In this document: positions 14,680 through 22,684 of the stretch, one piece after another
Numbering within the stretch: the stretch's first letter is position 1
Layout of the letters: the number at the start of each line of letters is the position of its first letter
Assembly (NCBI GenBank): GCA_044341215.1
Contig: JBIISC010000007.1
Coordinates: 1-43,255, forward strand
Source: JAFMIT01 sp044341215
GTDB lineage: Bacteria > Actinomycetota > Actinomycetes > S36-B12 > UBA5976
DNA length: 43,255 nt
Direction: 5' to 3'
The notes under the pieces: model-generated
What the model was told of the DNA's origin: nothing
Databases searched by the model: none
The model's input: only the letters and a program-made list of their open reading frames with translations
Translations under genes and position numbers: made by a program

Positions 14680-16188
14680 GTGGATGAGATGTTTGATGCT
14701 GCGATTGTGCGCCGGTGGGCAGTACTAGGCGTAGAACTTTTGGCCAAACACCGACTTGAACTCAATGCCTTGAATGTATTTCCAATCCCAGATGGTGACA
14801 CCGGAACAAACCTCTACTTAACTTTTAAAGCTGCTGCCCAAGCAGAAAGCGCGCGCACAGGCCGAATCGATGATTCACAAGACGCTTTAAATGCCATGGC
14901 TCGCGGTGCTTTGATGGGAGCGCGCGGCAATAGTGGTGTGATTTTGGCGCAAACTTTGCAAGCCTTTGCTCAGAGTGCAAAAGAATATGAATTTCTGAAT
15001 TTCTCAGCATTAATGAAATCGGGAGCAATAGCGGCACGAAGCGCAGTCTCCAATCCGCAAGAAGGAACAGTGTTGACAGTTCTTGATGCGGTTGCGAATT
15101 CGAAGGCAGAAGATCCAAGTAGTGCGGGAGATGTGGCACGCGACGCCTTGGCTAAAACCCCACAGATGTTGCCGGCCTTAAAGATGGCTGGAGTAGTGGA
15201 CGCTGGTGGACGGGGAGTTGTGCTGCTGCTGGATGCGCTCGCTGCTGCCTGGAACCAAAAACCTAATGAGTCAGCATCAGTTGGTTTTGTGCCAACTTCA
15301 GTTCCGCAAATGATTGATTGCAAATCAGATGGCAAATTTGAACTGATGTTTCTGATTCCTAGCTTTTCATTAGATGAAGTTACAAAGACTATTGACAGTA
15401 TGGGAACTAGTTTGGTGGTAACAACCGGCGATGATGTTTCGCAAGTTCACATCCATCTCGAAGATCCTGCTCAGGCGATTTCAAAAATTAGAAATATCGC
15501 CACCCCAAAGAACATTCGAATTGAATTACTTGAGGTAACTAAACGCGAGCGAGCGGTTGTTGTGCAGGCATTTGGAAGTGGCGTCGTTCAACAGCTTGCT
15601 GAGCTAGGCGCATTCGTAGTCGCATGTGAGCCCGATGAACGTTCGAGTGTCTCTGACTTTGTGGATGCAGCAATTCATTCAGATGCTAAAGAAATCATTT
15701 TGGTAGCAGGTGACCGCGACTCTGTTCAAGTGACTGAACTGGCTGCAAAAATGTTGAAGGAGATTGGGATTCAGGCCGCAGTAGTGCCTGCAGTTTCAAT
15801 CCCAGCAGCATTAATCGCAGTATCTATGTTTGACGAATCCGGTGATTTGAAATCTGCCACGGACAAAATGATCGCTGCATGTGAAGCTGTAACTTCCGTT
15901 GCAATTTCAAAAGCGAACCGGGATTCTGGTACGGCAATAGGCGAAATTAAGAGCGGAAACTTTCTCTTGCTTGTCGAAAGCGAAATTGTCGCATTTGGAG
16001 AATCGATTGAATTGCTAATTGAGAAATTTCAACAAATCTCGGCTGGCAAGGAAATAGCCACGATAATTTGGGGTGCAGAAATTTCTAAGCCTGAACAGAA
16101 TTCAATTTTGGCGGCGCTGAATAATCTAGAGGTTGTTTCCATCGATGGTGGCCAAGAACTCTGGCTCGCATTAGTAGGGTTGGAATAA
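14680..16188 (+). CDS. DAK2-domain protein (FakA-like kinase family)
   Basis: The 502-aa protein has an N-terminal DAK2 nucleotide-binding domain (residues ~5-195; NVFPIPDGDTGTNLYLTF at ~27-44 binds Mg-ATP, ARGALMGARGNSGVILAQ at ~71-88). The remainder is a FakA-type middle and C-terminal region. In Firmicutes such proteins phosphorylate fatty acids carried by a FakB/DegV partner. No DegV gene is visible here, so the substrate is uncertain. GTG 14680 lies 6 nt after a TACTCT hexamer, without an SD, so the mRNA is probably leaderless. The stop overlaps recG by one base, a common actinobacterial DAK2-recG pairing. Confidence 0.88.
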   Translation: MDEMFDAAIVRRWAVLGVELLAKHRLELNALNVFPIPDGDTGTNLYLTFKAAAQAESARTGRIDDSQDALNAMARGALMGARGNSGVILAQTLQAFAQSAKEYEFLNFSALMKSGAIAARSAVSNPQEGTVLTVLDAVANSKAEDPSSAGDVARDALAKTPQMLPALKMAGVVDAGGRGVVLLLDALAAAWNQKPNESASVGFVPTSVPQMIDCKSDGKFELMFLIPSFSLDEVTKTIDSMGTSLVVTTGDDVSQVHIHLEDPAQAISKIRNIATPKNIRIELLEVTKRERAVVVQAFGSGVVQQLAELGAFVVACEPDERSSVSDFVDAAIHSDAKEIILVAGDRDSVQVTELAAKMLKEIGIQAAVVPAVSIPAALIAVSMFDESGDLKSATDKMIAACEAVTSVAISKANRDSGTAIGEIKSGNFLLLVESEIVAFGESIELLIEKFQQISAGKEIATIIWGAEISKPEQNSILAALNNLEVVSIDGGQELWLALVGLE

Positions 16189-18371
16189 TGCACGGACTTA
16201 ATACGCCCTTAAAAGAAATAATTGGTGGACAGACCGGCACCTCTCTATATAAGTCATTTGGAATAAAAACGGTGGAAGATGCCTTGCGTCATTTTCCACA
16301 TCGTTACGCAACTCGCGGTGAGTTGACCGAAATGCTTGGCTTAAAGGTTGATGAGCAAGTAACCATCATGGCGCAAATCACTTCAGTGACGAATCGTCCG
16401 ATGAGAAATAAGCGTGGCAGCCTTTTAGAAGTAGTTGTCAGTGATGGAACCGGCAGTTTGAAATTAACTTTCTTCAACCAAGCTTGGCGCGAGCGGGAGT
16501 TAGTTGCGGGCCGAAGTGGAATGTTTAGCGGGAAAATCACTGAGTTCAAAGGTACCCGCCAACTGGCTCATCCGACATACATGTTGATTCCAACCGATGC
16601 AGAGCCAGACCCAGAAGCCGCGGCCGCTTTTTCTAGGGCGTTAATCGCGGTTTATCCGGCCACAAACAATTTTCCTTCTTGGAGATTTGAGCGCATCATC
16701 GATTTAATTTTGGATGGTCTAGATCCACTAATCAAAGATGGATTGAACTCTGACTTGGAACAGGCGCATGGTTTCACAACTCTTCACCAGGCGTTTGTCA
16801 ACATCCATCGCCCAGAAACCTATGGACAGGTAGTTGCTGCGCGCGAGCGTTTTGTATTCGAAGAAGCATTTGTTTATCAAACCGTACTTGGTTTGCGTCG
16901 AATTGAAACCGATAGATCAAATGCGATAGCTCGCCCACCTAGAACCGATGGGCTACTTGCTGATTTTGATCAGATATTGCCTTTCGAGTTAACCGCTGGC
17001 CAAAATGTTGTTTGTGAAGAAATCTTCAATGACATCTCAAACACACATCCAATGCACAGGCTTTTGCAAGGGGAAGTGGGTTCAGGTAAAACTATTTGCG
17101 CGCTTCGAGCGATGCTGGCAGTAGTGGACAACGGCGGGCAAGCTGCGTTACTTGCACCAACAGAAGTTTTGGCAAGTCAGCATTACCGTTCAATTGTTTC
17201 CATGCTTGGCAAATTAGTTTCAAACGACGGATTGTTCGATCCACTTGGCAGACATTCAACTCAAGTAACACTTCTAACTGGCTCTATGAATACAGCTGCA
17301 AAACGTGAAGCATTGTTGGCAGCTGCCAGTGGGGCGGCAGGCATTGTGATTGGAACACATGCAATTTTCCAAGACAAAGTGCAATTTGCTGATCTTGGAT
17401 TTGTAGTAGTTGATGAACAGCATCGATTTGGCGTTGAACAGCGCGCAGCCTTAGCTGCAAAATCAATAGAGGGAACGAAGCCTCACGTCTTAGTAATGAC
17501 TGCCACACCAATTCCACGAACAGTGGCAATGACTGTCTTTGGAGATTTAGAAATCTCAACCCTTTCAGAACTTCCAAAAGGTCGCATTCCAATAAGCACT
17601 CACGTGGTTGCAGCACAAGAAAAACCAACCCACTTGATTCGAGTTTGGGATCGAATTCGCGAAGAGGTAGGCAAGGGTCATCAGGCTTATGTAGTCTGTC
17701 CAAAGATTTCTGCGCAAAATACTTCTGAAGAGGAATCTGACACCGAAATTACATCCAAAGGCAAAGCGAATGTTGAAGAGATGTTCAATTACCTATCAAC
17801 CGGTCCACTTGCAGGTTTAAGAGTTGCTCAATTGCACGGCTCGCTTGCCAGCGACGTAAAAGACGATGTCATGCAAAGTTTCTCGCGCGGCGAAATCGAT
17901 GTTCTGATTGCAACCACAGTTATTGAAGTTGGTGTGGATGTGCCAAATGCGAGCGTCATGGCAATTGTGGACGCGGAGTTCTTTGGCGTTTCACAACTAC
18001 ATCAACTTCGCGGACGTGTCGGACGTGGAAAGGTTCCTGGCCTTTGCTTACTCGTTACGAATTCAGAAGCCGACAGTTCCACTCGAGAAAGAATCGAAGC
18101 GGTTGCTAGCACATTGGATGGCTTTGAACTTTCGAGAATAGACCTTGAACAGCGCCGTGAAGGAGATGTGCTTGGCGCATCACAAAGTGGACGCAGGTCT
18201 GGGCTTCGTATGCTTCAAGTTGTGCGAGATGAGGATGTAATTGCAAAAGCCCGTGAAATTGCTTGGCAGTTACTGCAAGCAGATCCAGAGTTGAAAAATA
18301 ATTTGAGTTTGGCAAAGCGAATTAAAGAAATTCAATCGGATGAAAAGTCAGAATTTTTGGAAAAAACCTGA
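16188..18371 (+). CDS. recG: ATP-dependent DNA helicase RecG
   Basis: The 727-aa superfamily 2 helicase remodels stalled forks and Holliday junctions. An N-terminal OB-fold wedge domain (~40-150) precedes Walker A GEVGSGKT (~294-301), DEQH box VVDEQHRFGVEQ, motif III TATPIPRT, and C-terminal helicase motifs with QLHQLRGRVGRG. ATG 16188 overlaps the DAK2 stop (TAATG) and the stop overlaps rsmD (TGATG), so all three genes are coupled. Confidence 0.97.
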   Translation: MHGLNTPLKEIIGGQTGTSLYKSFGIKTVEDALRHFPHRYATRGELTEMLGLKVDEQVTIMAQITSVTNRPMRNKRGSLLEVVVSDGTGSLKLTFFNQAWRERELVAGRSGMFSGKITEFKGTRQLAHPTYMLIPTDAEPDPEAAAAFSRALIAVYPATNNFPSWRFERIIDLILDGLDPLIKDGLNSDLEQAHGFTTLHQAFVNIHRPETYGQVVAARERFVFEEAFVYQTVLGLRRIETDRSNAIARPPRTDGLLADFDQILPFELTAGQNVVCEEIFNDISNTHPMHRLLQGEVGSGKTICALRAMLAVVDNGGQAALLAPTEVLASQHYRSIVSMLGKLVSNDGLFDPLGRHSTQVTLLTGSMNTAAKREALLAAASGAAGIVIGTHAIFQDKVQFADLGFVVVDEQHRFGVEQRAALAAKSIEGTKPHVLVMTATPIPRTVAMTVFGDLEISTLSELPKGRIPISTHVVAAQEKPTHLIRVWDRIREEVGKGHQAYVVCPKISAQNTSEEESDTEITSKGKANVEEMFNYLSTGPLAGLRVAQLHGSLASDVKDDVMQSFSRGEIDVLIATTVIEVGVDVPNASVMAIVDAEFFGVSQLHQLRGRVGRGKVPGLCLLVTNSEADSSTRERIEAVASTLDGFELSRIDLEQRREGDVLGASQSGRRSGLRMLQVVRDEDVIAKAREIAWQLLQADPELKNNLSLAKRIKEIQSDEKSEFLEKT

Positions 18372-18922
18372 TGGTCAGAGTCATTTCCGGAATCGCAAAG
18401 GGTCGCCAACTCAAAGTTCCAGCAACAGGCACTAGACCAACTTCGGATCGAGTTCGCGAAGCAGTGTTTACTTCACTAACAAGTCGGCTTGGCAATTTTG
18501 CTGATTTAGTAGTTTTGGATTTGTATGCAGGTTGTGGCGCATTCGGACTTGAAGCTATGTCACGTGGCGCAGCGAGTGCGACCTTGGTTGAGAAACATCC
18601 CGCTACCGCAAACATCATTAAGGAAAATGCAAAAACCATTGGCTTTGAAGTTGTTGTAAAGACATTAGATGTAACAGTTTTCTTAAAGGCAAATGCAATC
18701 TCGAAATTCGATTTGGTTTACATAGATCCCCCGTATGAATATTCAAATGCGGATATAGAGGGAGTGCTTACCCTCTTACTCGAAAATGGGCATCTAGCAG
18801 CTGATGCGGTCGTAGTGGTTGAACGAAGCTCACGGGGAGAGTCATTTAAATGGCCCACCGGCTATGAGCAGGTTCAAGAGCGCTCCTACGGAGATACTTT
18901 GGTCAAATCGGGTGTTTGCTAG
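18371..18922 (+). CDS. rsmD: 16S rRNA (guanine(966)-N(2))-methyltransferase
   Basis: The 183-aa SAM-dependent methyltransferase modifies G966 of 16S rRNA. It starts MVRVISGIAKGRQLKVP (characteristic of RsmD), contains the SAM loop VLDLYAGCGAFGLEAMSRGA (~49-68) and the N6/N2-methylase catalytic motif DPPYEY. It overlaps recG by one base and is followed, as in most bacteria, by coaD. Its stop codon TAG forms the first bases of the TAGGTT hexamer that may be the coaD -10 box. Confidence 0.95.
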   Translation: MVRVISGIAKGRQLKVPATGTRPTSDRVREAVFTSLTSRLGNFADLVVLDLYAGCGAFGLEAMSRGAASATLVEKHPATANIIKENAKTIGFEVVVKTLDVTVFLKANAISKFDLVYIDPPYEYSNADIEGVLTLLLENGHLAADAVVVVERSSRGESFKWPTGYEQVQERSYGDTLVKSGVC

Positions 18923-18931
18923 GTTTGTCCT

Positions 18932-19420
18932 ATGCGTAACGCGGTCTGTCCAGGTTCTTTCGATCCTGTGACCAACGGACACCTAGACGTCTTCGAACGG
19001 GCAAGTGCCATGTACGACAACGTAACTGTTGCCGTACTTACCAATAGTTCAAAATCCGCCCTTTTCCCAGTTGAAGAACGAATCAATTTCATAACTGAAG
19101 CTTGCTCTGGATGGAAAAATATAAAAGTTGTTTCTTTCCAAGGATTGCTAGTTGATTTTTGCAAACAAAACGACATCTCAATAATCGTTAAAGGATTACG
19201 CGCAGTCTCTGACTTTGACTACGAATTACAAATGGCACAAATGAATTATCGACTTGCAAAAATTGAAACTTCATTTATCGCAACGAATCCAGAGTTCGGG
19301 TATCTATCATCATCATTGATTAAAGAGATCAGTCGCCATGGCGGAGATGTGAGCGGACTCGTGCCAGATAAAGTACTAACAGCACTAAAGGCGAATTCCA
19401 CACAAGGAGGAACCAAATGA
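18932..19420 (+). CDS. coaD: Phosphopantetheine adenylyltransferase
   Basis: The 162-aa enzyme transfers AMP to 4'-phosphopantetheine, the penultimate step of coenzyme A synthesis. CPGSFDPVTNGHLDVFERA (~5-23) includes the TxGH nucleotidyl-transfer motif, and YLSSSLIKEISRHGGDVSGLVP is the conserved C-terminal helix. ATG 18932 lacks an SD but has TAGGTT (18920-18925) ending 7 nt upstream, suggesting an additional leaderless start within the operon. The stop overlaps the next gene by 4 nt (ATGA). Confidence 0.97.
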   Translation: MRNAVCPGSFDPVTNGHLDVFERASAMYDNVTVAVLTNSSKSALFPVEERINFITEACSGWKNIKVVSFQGLLVDFCKQNDISIIVKGLRAVSDFDYELQMAQMNYRLAKIETSFIATNPEFGYLSSSLIKEISRHGGDVSGLVPDKVLTALKANSTQGGTK

Positions 19421-19938
19421 AAGCAAGTTCTTTAGTCGATGAATTAATCGACATGGTGGAAGCGGCAAAAAATATGCCGCTATCGCAATCTTGCATGATC
19501 AATCGCAGCGAAGTGCTCGGATTACTTGATGAAATCCAAGAAGCAATGCCACGAGAGTTTTCACAAGCCGCATCACTTTTAAATGAACGTGATGGTGTTT
19601 TACAAGACGCTGCGGCTGAGGGCCAACGAATAATTGAAATTGCAAAAGCAGAAGCTCGTGCACTTGTCACCGAACAAGCAATTTATAAAGAGGCATTAAA
19701 GTCTGCTGAAATCTTGACACAAGAAAACGAAATGGAAATTTTGAAGAAGCGTCGCGAACTCGATGACTATATTGATGCCAAATTGGCTGCCTTCGAAGCT
19801 GCGCTTGTTAAAACTTTGAATGCAGTCCAAGCTGGTCGCGAACGCACCGCCATCCGCCTGCAAAGTGACCTTCTACACGATTCTGAGACCCAGGACCCAG
19901 GTAACTTCTTCGGAGACTGGCAAGACCCACGCCCGTAA
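19417..19938 (+). CDS. Coiled-coil protein, SepIVA/DivIVA-like
   Basis: The 173-aa protein is mostly helical, with a charged coiled-coil pattern at ~55-150 (for example AAEGQRIIEIAKAEARALV and NEMEILKKRRELDDYID) and a short acidic Pro-rich tail. No catalytic motif or TM segment. Its place between coaD and the DUF177/rpmF/rnc cluster equals that of mycobacterial SepIVA (Rv2927c), a DivIVA-domain septation factor. I infer the same role from position and predicted fold. SD AGGAGG (19405-19410) precedes ATG 19417, which overlaps the coaD stop. A terminator lies on its stop codon. Confidence 0.75.
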   Translation: MKASSLVDELIDMVEAAKNMPLSQSCMINRSEVLGLLDEIQEAMPREFSQAASLLNERDGVLQDAAAEGQRIIEIAKAEARALVTEQAIYKEALKSAEILTQENEMEILKKRRELDDYIDAKLAAFEAALVKTLNAVQAGRERTAIRLQSDLLHDSETQDPGNFFGDWQDPRP

Positions 19939-19959
19939 GAGCCCAAATCTGCTCTTTTT
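19937..19959 (+). terminator. Terminator after the SepIVA-like gene
   Basis: AAGAGC (19937-19942) pairs with GCTCTT (19951-19956) followed by TTT. The stem starts within the stop codon. A second hairpin, GATACC (19962-19967) with GGTATC (19979-19984), follows with TTTCG. Confidence 0.7.
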
Positions 19960-20040
19960 GGGATACCACCAATTCTCAGGTATCTTTCGCCCTCGGTCTA
20001 CAGGGCCAAGACCTGCAACTGACTATCATTGTGAGGACCT

Positions 20041-20580
20041 GTGAACACGCTCAATCCGCGCTCAGCGTTGGTACTTGATACCCATGAACTTGGGCGTCGA
20101 GCAGGAGCGATGTTCAAAAAGTCTTTCACAGTGGGAGCACCAGAAAATCTTGGCGACGATGTCATCGGCATTCAATCCGATTCTGACATCACACTGAACA
20201 TTCGGTGTGAATCAGTAATCGAAGGAGTTCTGGTTTCGGGAGATGTAGTTGGGCAAGCAACTGGAGAATGTTCTAGGTGCCTCGATCCAATCGCGTTTGA
20301 CGTAACCGTTGAGATCCAAGAGCTCTACGAATACGAAGAATCTGAAAACGATGACGAAGAGGCCTTAAAACTTGAGGGAGATTATCTCGACCTCGAGCCG
20401 GTGGTAAGAGATGCACTTGTGCTTTCATTGCCGCTTGCACCACTTTGCAATGATGAATGTTTGGGACTTTGTTCCGAATGCGGCATCAGGTTAAGTGAAG
20501 CACCAAACCACCAACATGAATCAGTGGATTCAAGATGGCACGCCCTTAAAGGTTTGCTAGATGATAAGAAAGAAGGCTGA
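20041..20580 (+). CDS. DUF177 (YceD-like) protein
   Basis: The 179-aa DUF177 protein belongs to a family linked to 23S rRNA accumulation and encoded directly before rpmF in most bacteria. It has the TGECSRCLDPIAF cysteine pair in the middle, an acidic stretch YEYEESENDDEEALKLEG, the ELVVRDALVLSLPLAPLC-like segment (here DLEPVVRDALVLSLPLAP) and the C-terminal CNDECLGLCSECG cysteine cluster, likely binding zinc. GTG 20041 has SD GAGGA (20032-20036). A TATCAT hexamer (20024-20029) suggests a short-leader promoter. rpmF follows after 5 nt. Confidence 0.9.
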   Translation: MNTLNPRSALVLDTHELGRRAGAMFKKSFTVGAPENLGDDVIGIQSDSDITLNIRCESVIEGVLVSGDVVGQATGECSRCLDPIAFDVTVEIQELYEYEESENDDEEALKLEGDYLDLEPVVRDALVLSLPLAPLCNDECLGLCSECGIRLSEAPNHQHESVDSRWHALKGLLDDKKEG

Positions 20581-20585
20581 CCTCA

Positions 20586-20759
20586 ATGGCAGTACCAAAG
20601 CGGAAATCTTCACGCTCAAACACTCGCGCTCGTCGTTCACAGTGGAAAACCACTGCTGCAACACTTGCAAGTTGCGAACGTTGTCGTGCACCTAAGTTGT
20701 CACACCGCGCATGCGGAAATTGTGGAACTTACGACAAGCGCCAAGTTCTAGACGTTTAA
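20586..20759 (+). CDS. rpmF: 50S ribosomal protein L32, zinc-binding form
   Basis: A 57-aa protein starting MAVPKRKSSRSNTRARRSQW, with SCERCRAPK and ACGNCGTY carrying the four zinc-binding cysteines. It is conserved in the central and C-terminal parts of L32. It begins 5 nt after the DUF177 stop, the near-universal DUF177-rpmF pair, and is followed by a good terminator. L28 and L32 in this window are both of the zinc-ribbon type. Confidence 0.97.
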   Translation: MAVPKRKSSRSNTRARRSQWKTTAATLASCERCRAPKLSHRACGNCGTYDKRQVLDV

Positions 20760-20770
20760 TCTCTAAAGTT

Positions 20771-20818
20771 TCAGCGCACCTGTGCATTCTTATGAACGCG
20801 GGTGCGCTGATGTTTTAT
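20771..20818 (+). terminator. Terminator after rpmF
   Basis: TCAGCGCACCT (20771-20781) pairs with GGGTGCGCTGA (20800-20810), 11 bp with one T-G, followed by TGTTTTAT. Confidence 0.85.
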
Positions 20819-20835
20819 TGGCTAAAGTTTGACTT

Positions 20836-21081
20836 ATGAGTGCAGATCGCGTTGACGTAGTGCGAGCCGCCGTAGCGAAAGTTATGGACCTCCCGCTCGA
20901 TGTTTTGATTGGTTCAACCCCGCTAGATGATCTTGGCGTGGATTCAATAGCTCGGATTGTCATGGTGGATGTTATTTTGGAAAAAGAACCCAACTGGCAA
21001 ATTCCAGCTGCCGTTATTAAGCATGCTAGAACCATCTCCGAATTTGCTGACGGAGTAATTGTGGGAGAGTCAAATGGCTGA
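20836..21081 (+). CDS. acpP: Acyl carrier protein
   Basis: The 81-aa four-helix carrier protein has the phosphopantetheine attachment motif DDLGVDSIAR, with Ser37 carrying the prosthetic group. It deviates from the classic DSL to DSI and is less acidic than typical FAS II AcpP. Its place between rpmF and rnc is the classic one, although plsX and fab genes normally found there are missing. ATG 20836 follows a TAAAGT hexamer (20823-20828) by 7 nt and has no SD, so it may be leaderless. It overlaps rnc by 8 nt. It may serve lipid synthesis or another acyl pathway; the sequence does not decide. Confidence 0.85.
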   Translation: MSADRVDVVRAAVAKVMDLPLDVLIGSTPLDDLGVDSIARIVMVDVILEKEPNWQIPAAVIKHARTISEFADGVIVGESNG

Positions 21082-21766
21082 CATGTCAGAACTTCGCTCC
21101 CGATTGGGTTTCGACGTTAGCGATGAGTTATTGACTCTTGCGATGACGCATCGATCGTATTCCTATGAAAACGGCAGTATCCCAACCAATGAACGGCTGG
21201 AATTCCTAGGAGATTCTGTACTTGGAATAGTAGTTACTGACACTTTGTATCGATTGCATCCAAATGAGCAAGAAGGTCAATTAGCAAAGTTACGTGCCGC
21301 TGTAGTTAATGCCCGCGCGTTGGCGGAAGTAGCCCAAACTGTTGGCTTAGGTGAATTTCTTTTTCTAGGTCGCGGTGAAGAAACTACTGATGGCCGCTCG
21401 AAACCATCTATCTTGGCCGACACCTGTGAAGCAGTTATCGGTGCTGTCTACATCAGTGGTGGAATTGAGTGGGCAACAGCTTTGGTTCACCAATGGCTCG
21501 ATCCACTAATTGAAGTTGCTGCCACATTGGGCGCAGGCTTAGATTGGAAAACTAGTTTGCAAGAACTAACAAGTGAATTTGAACTAGGTGCGCCACTTTA
21601 TGTGATTGAAGAAACTGGGCCAGATCACGCAAAAAACTTTACCGCTAAGGTGAAAATTGGGGACGATTTCTACGGCAACGGCAGTGGCCGGAGCAAGAAA
21701 GAAGCCGAACAGCACGCTGCAGCAACTGCATTTCACGTCTTGTCTGAACAACATAAAAATGCCTGA
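21074..21766 (+). CDS. rnc: Ribonuclease III
   Basis: The 230-aa double-strand RNA endonuclease processes rRNA precursors and other structured RNAs. The signature NERLEFLGDSVLG (~38-50) and the later acidic DTCEAVIGAVYISGG supply the catalytic carboxylates. A C-terminal dsRNA-binding domain (~155-225) contains GNGSGRSKKEAEQHAA. ATG 21074 with SD GGAGAG (21062-21067) gives MADMSELRSRLGF and overlaps acpP by 8 nt. The stop overlaps mutM by 8 nt. Confidence 0.96.
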   Translation: MADMSELRSRLGFDVSDELLTLAMTHRSYSYENGSIPTNERLEFLGDSVLGIVVTDTLYRLHPNEQEGQLAKLRAAVVNARALAEVAQTVGLGEFLFLGRGEETTDGRSKPSILADTCEAVIGAVYISGGIEWATALVHQWLDPLIEVAATLGAGLDWKTSLQELTSEFELGAPLYVIEETGPDHAKNFTAKVKIGDDFYGNGSGRSKKEAEQHAAATAFHVLSEQHKNA

Positions 21767-22640
21767 ACTTCCAGAAGTCGAAACTGTTAGAAGTGGTTTA
21801 GCCGCGAAAATTCTTGGTGCAAAGATCCGGAACCTTAAAGTTTATGAAAACCGTTCAATTCGCCAGCATGAACAAGGCAAGAAAGATTTCGAATCTCAAC
21901 TAATGGGAAACAAGATAATTTCCGCCAATCGACGCGGAAAATTTATGTGGCTCCAGCTAGACAATCAAAATCGTGATGACGCTTTGGTGGTCCATCTAGG
22001 TATGAGTGGGCAGGTACTAATTCATAAAACTAAAGAATTAGAAAAACATGCCCGCATTGTTTTTGATTTAGAAGGAAAGCGCAATCAAAACATCCAGATG
22101 AGATTTGTAGATCAACGAATGTTCGGTGGAATGTTTTTAGACACTTTGGTAGGTACTTCCGAAGGAGATTTACTGCCAAGTCGAGTCAGTCACATCGCGC
22201 GAGATTTATTCGATCCATACGTGGATGATGATGCGATTATTGCAAACATTTTGAAGCGTAAAGCAGGCATCAAATCTTTGATACTTAATCAATCGATTGT
22301 CAGCGGAGTTGGAAACATCTATGCAGATGAGGCGCTGTGGCAGACCAAGCTCCACTACCTAACTCCTGGCGCACGGTTGAAGGAATCTAAGGTCCGAGAG
22401 ACTTTGGAAGCCTTGAGGCAGATCATGCGAAGGGCCATTGCAGCCGGTGGCACATCCTTCGACGAGCAATATGTGAGAGTAAATGGCGACAGCGGCTGGT
22501 TTGAGGTGGAACTAAACGCCTATGGCCAAGAAGGCGAGCCCTGTGCCCGCTGTGGGCGGCAAATCGTGCGTGAAGCATGGTCCAATCGCTCATCACACCG
22601 GTGCCCCCGTTGCCAACCTGCTCGAAACCTCGGTGGGTAG
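21759..22640 (+). CDS. mutM: Formamidopyrimidine-DNA glycosylase
   Basis: The 293-aa base-excision repair enzyme removes 8-oxoguanine and formamidopyrimidines and nicks the abasic site. The mature N-terminus PELPEVETVRSGL supplies the catalytic Pro and Glu. HLGMSGQ and the helix-two-turn-helix QSIVSGVGNIYADEALW follow, and the C-terminal zinc finger is CARCGRQIVREAW...CPRC. The start must be ATG 21759 because the catalytic proline has to be residue 2. It overlaps rnc by 8 nt, an rnc-mutM-smc order known from actinobacteria. Confidence 0.97.
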   Translation: MPELPEVETVRSGLAAKILGAKIRNLKVYENRSIRQHEQGKKDFESQLMGNKIISANRRGKFMWLQLDNQNRDDALVVHLGMSGQVLIHKTKELEKHARIVFDLEGKRNQNIQMRFVDQRMFGGMFLDTLVGTSEGDLLPSRVSHIARDLFDPYVDDDAIIANILKRKAGIKSLILNQSIVSGVGNIYADEALWQTKLHYLTPGARLKESKVRETLEALRQIMRRAIAAGGTSFDEQYVRVNGDSGWFEVELNAYGQEGEPCARCGRQIVREAWSNRSSHRCPRCQPARNLGG

Positions 22641-22684
22641 GGTTTGCCCCTAATTTGGACGCGGTGGCCTAGGGAGCGTGAGCG

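Noticed and set aside
14585..14680. CRISPR array
   Set aside because: Units are directly adjacent, too short and too degenerate, with no unique spacers and no cas genes. The same holds for 37898-37985.
21657..21758. Upstream extension of mutM inside rnc
   Set aside because: The catalytic proline must be residue 2, so ATG 21759 is the start.
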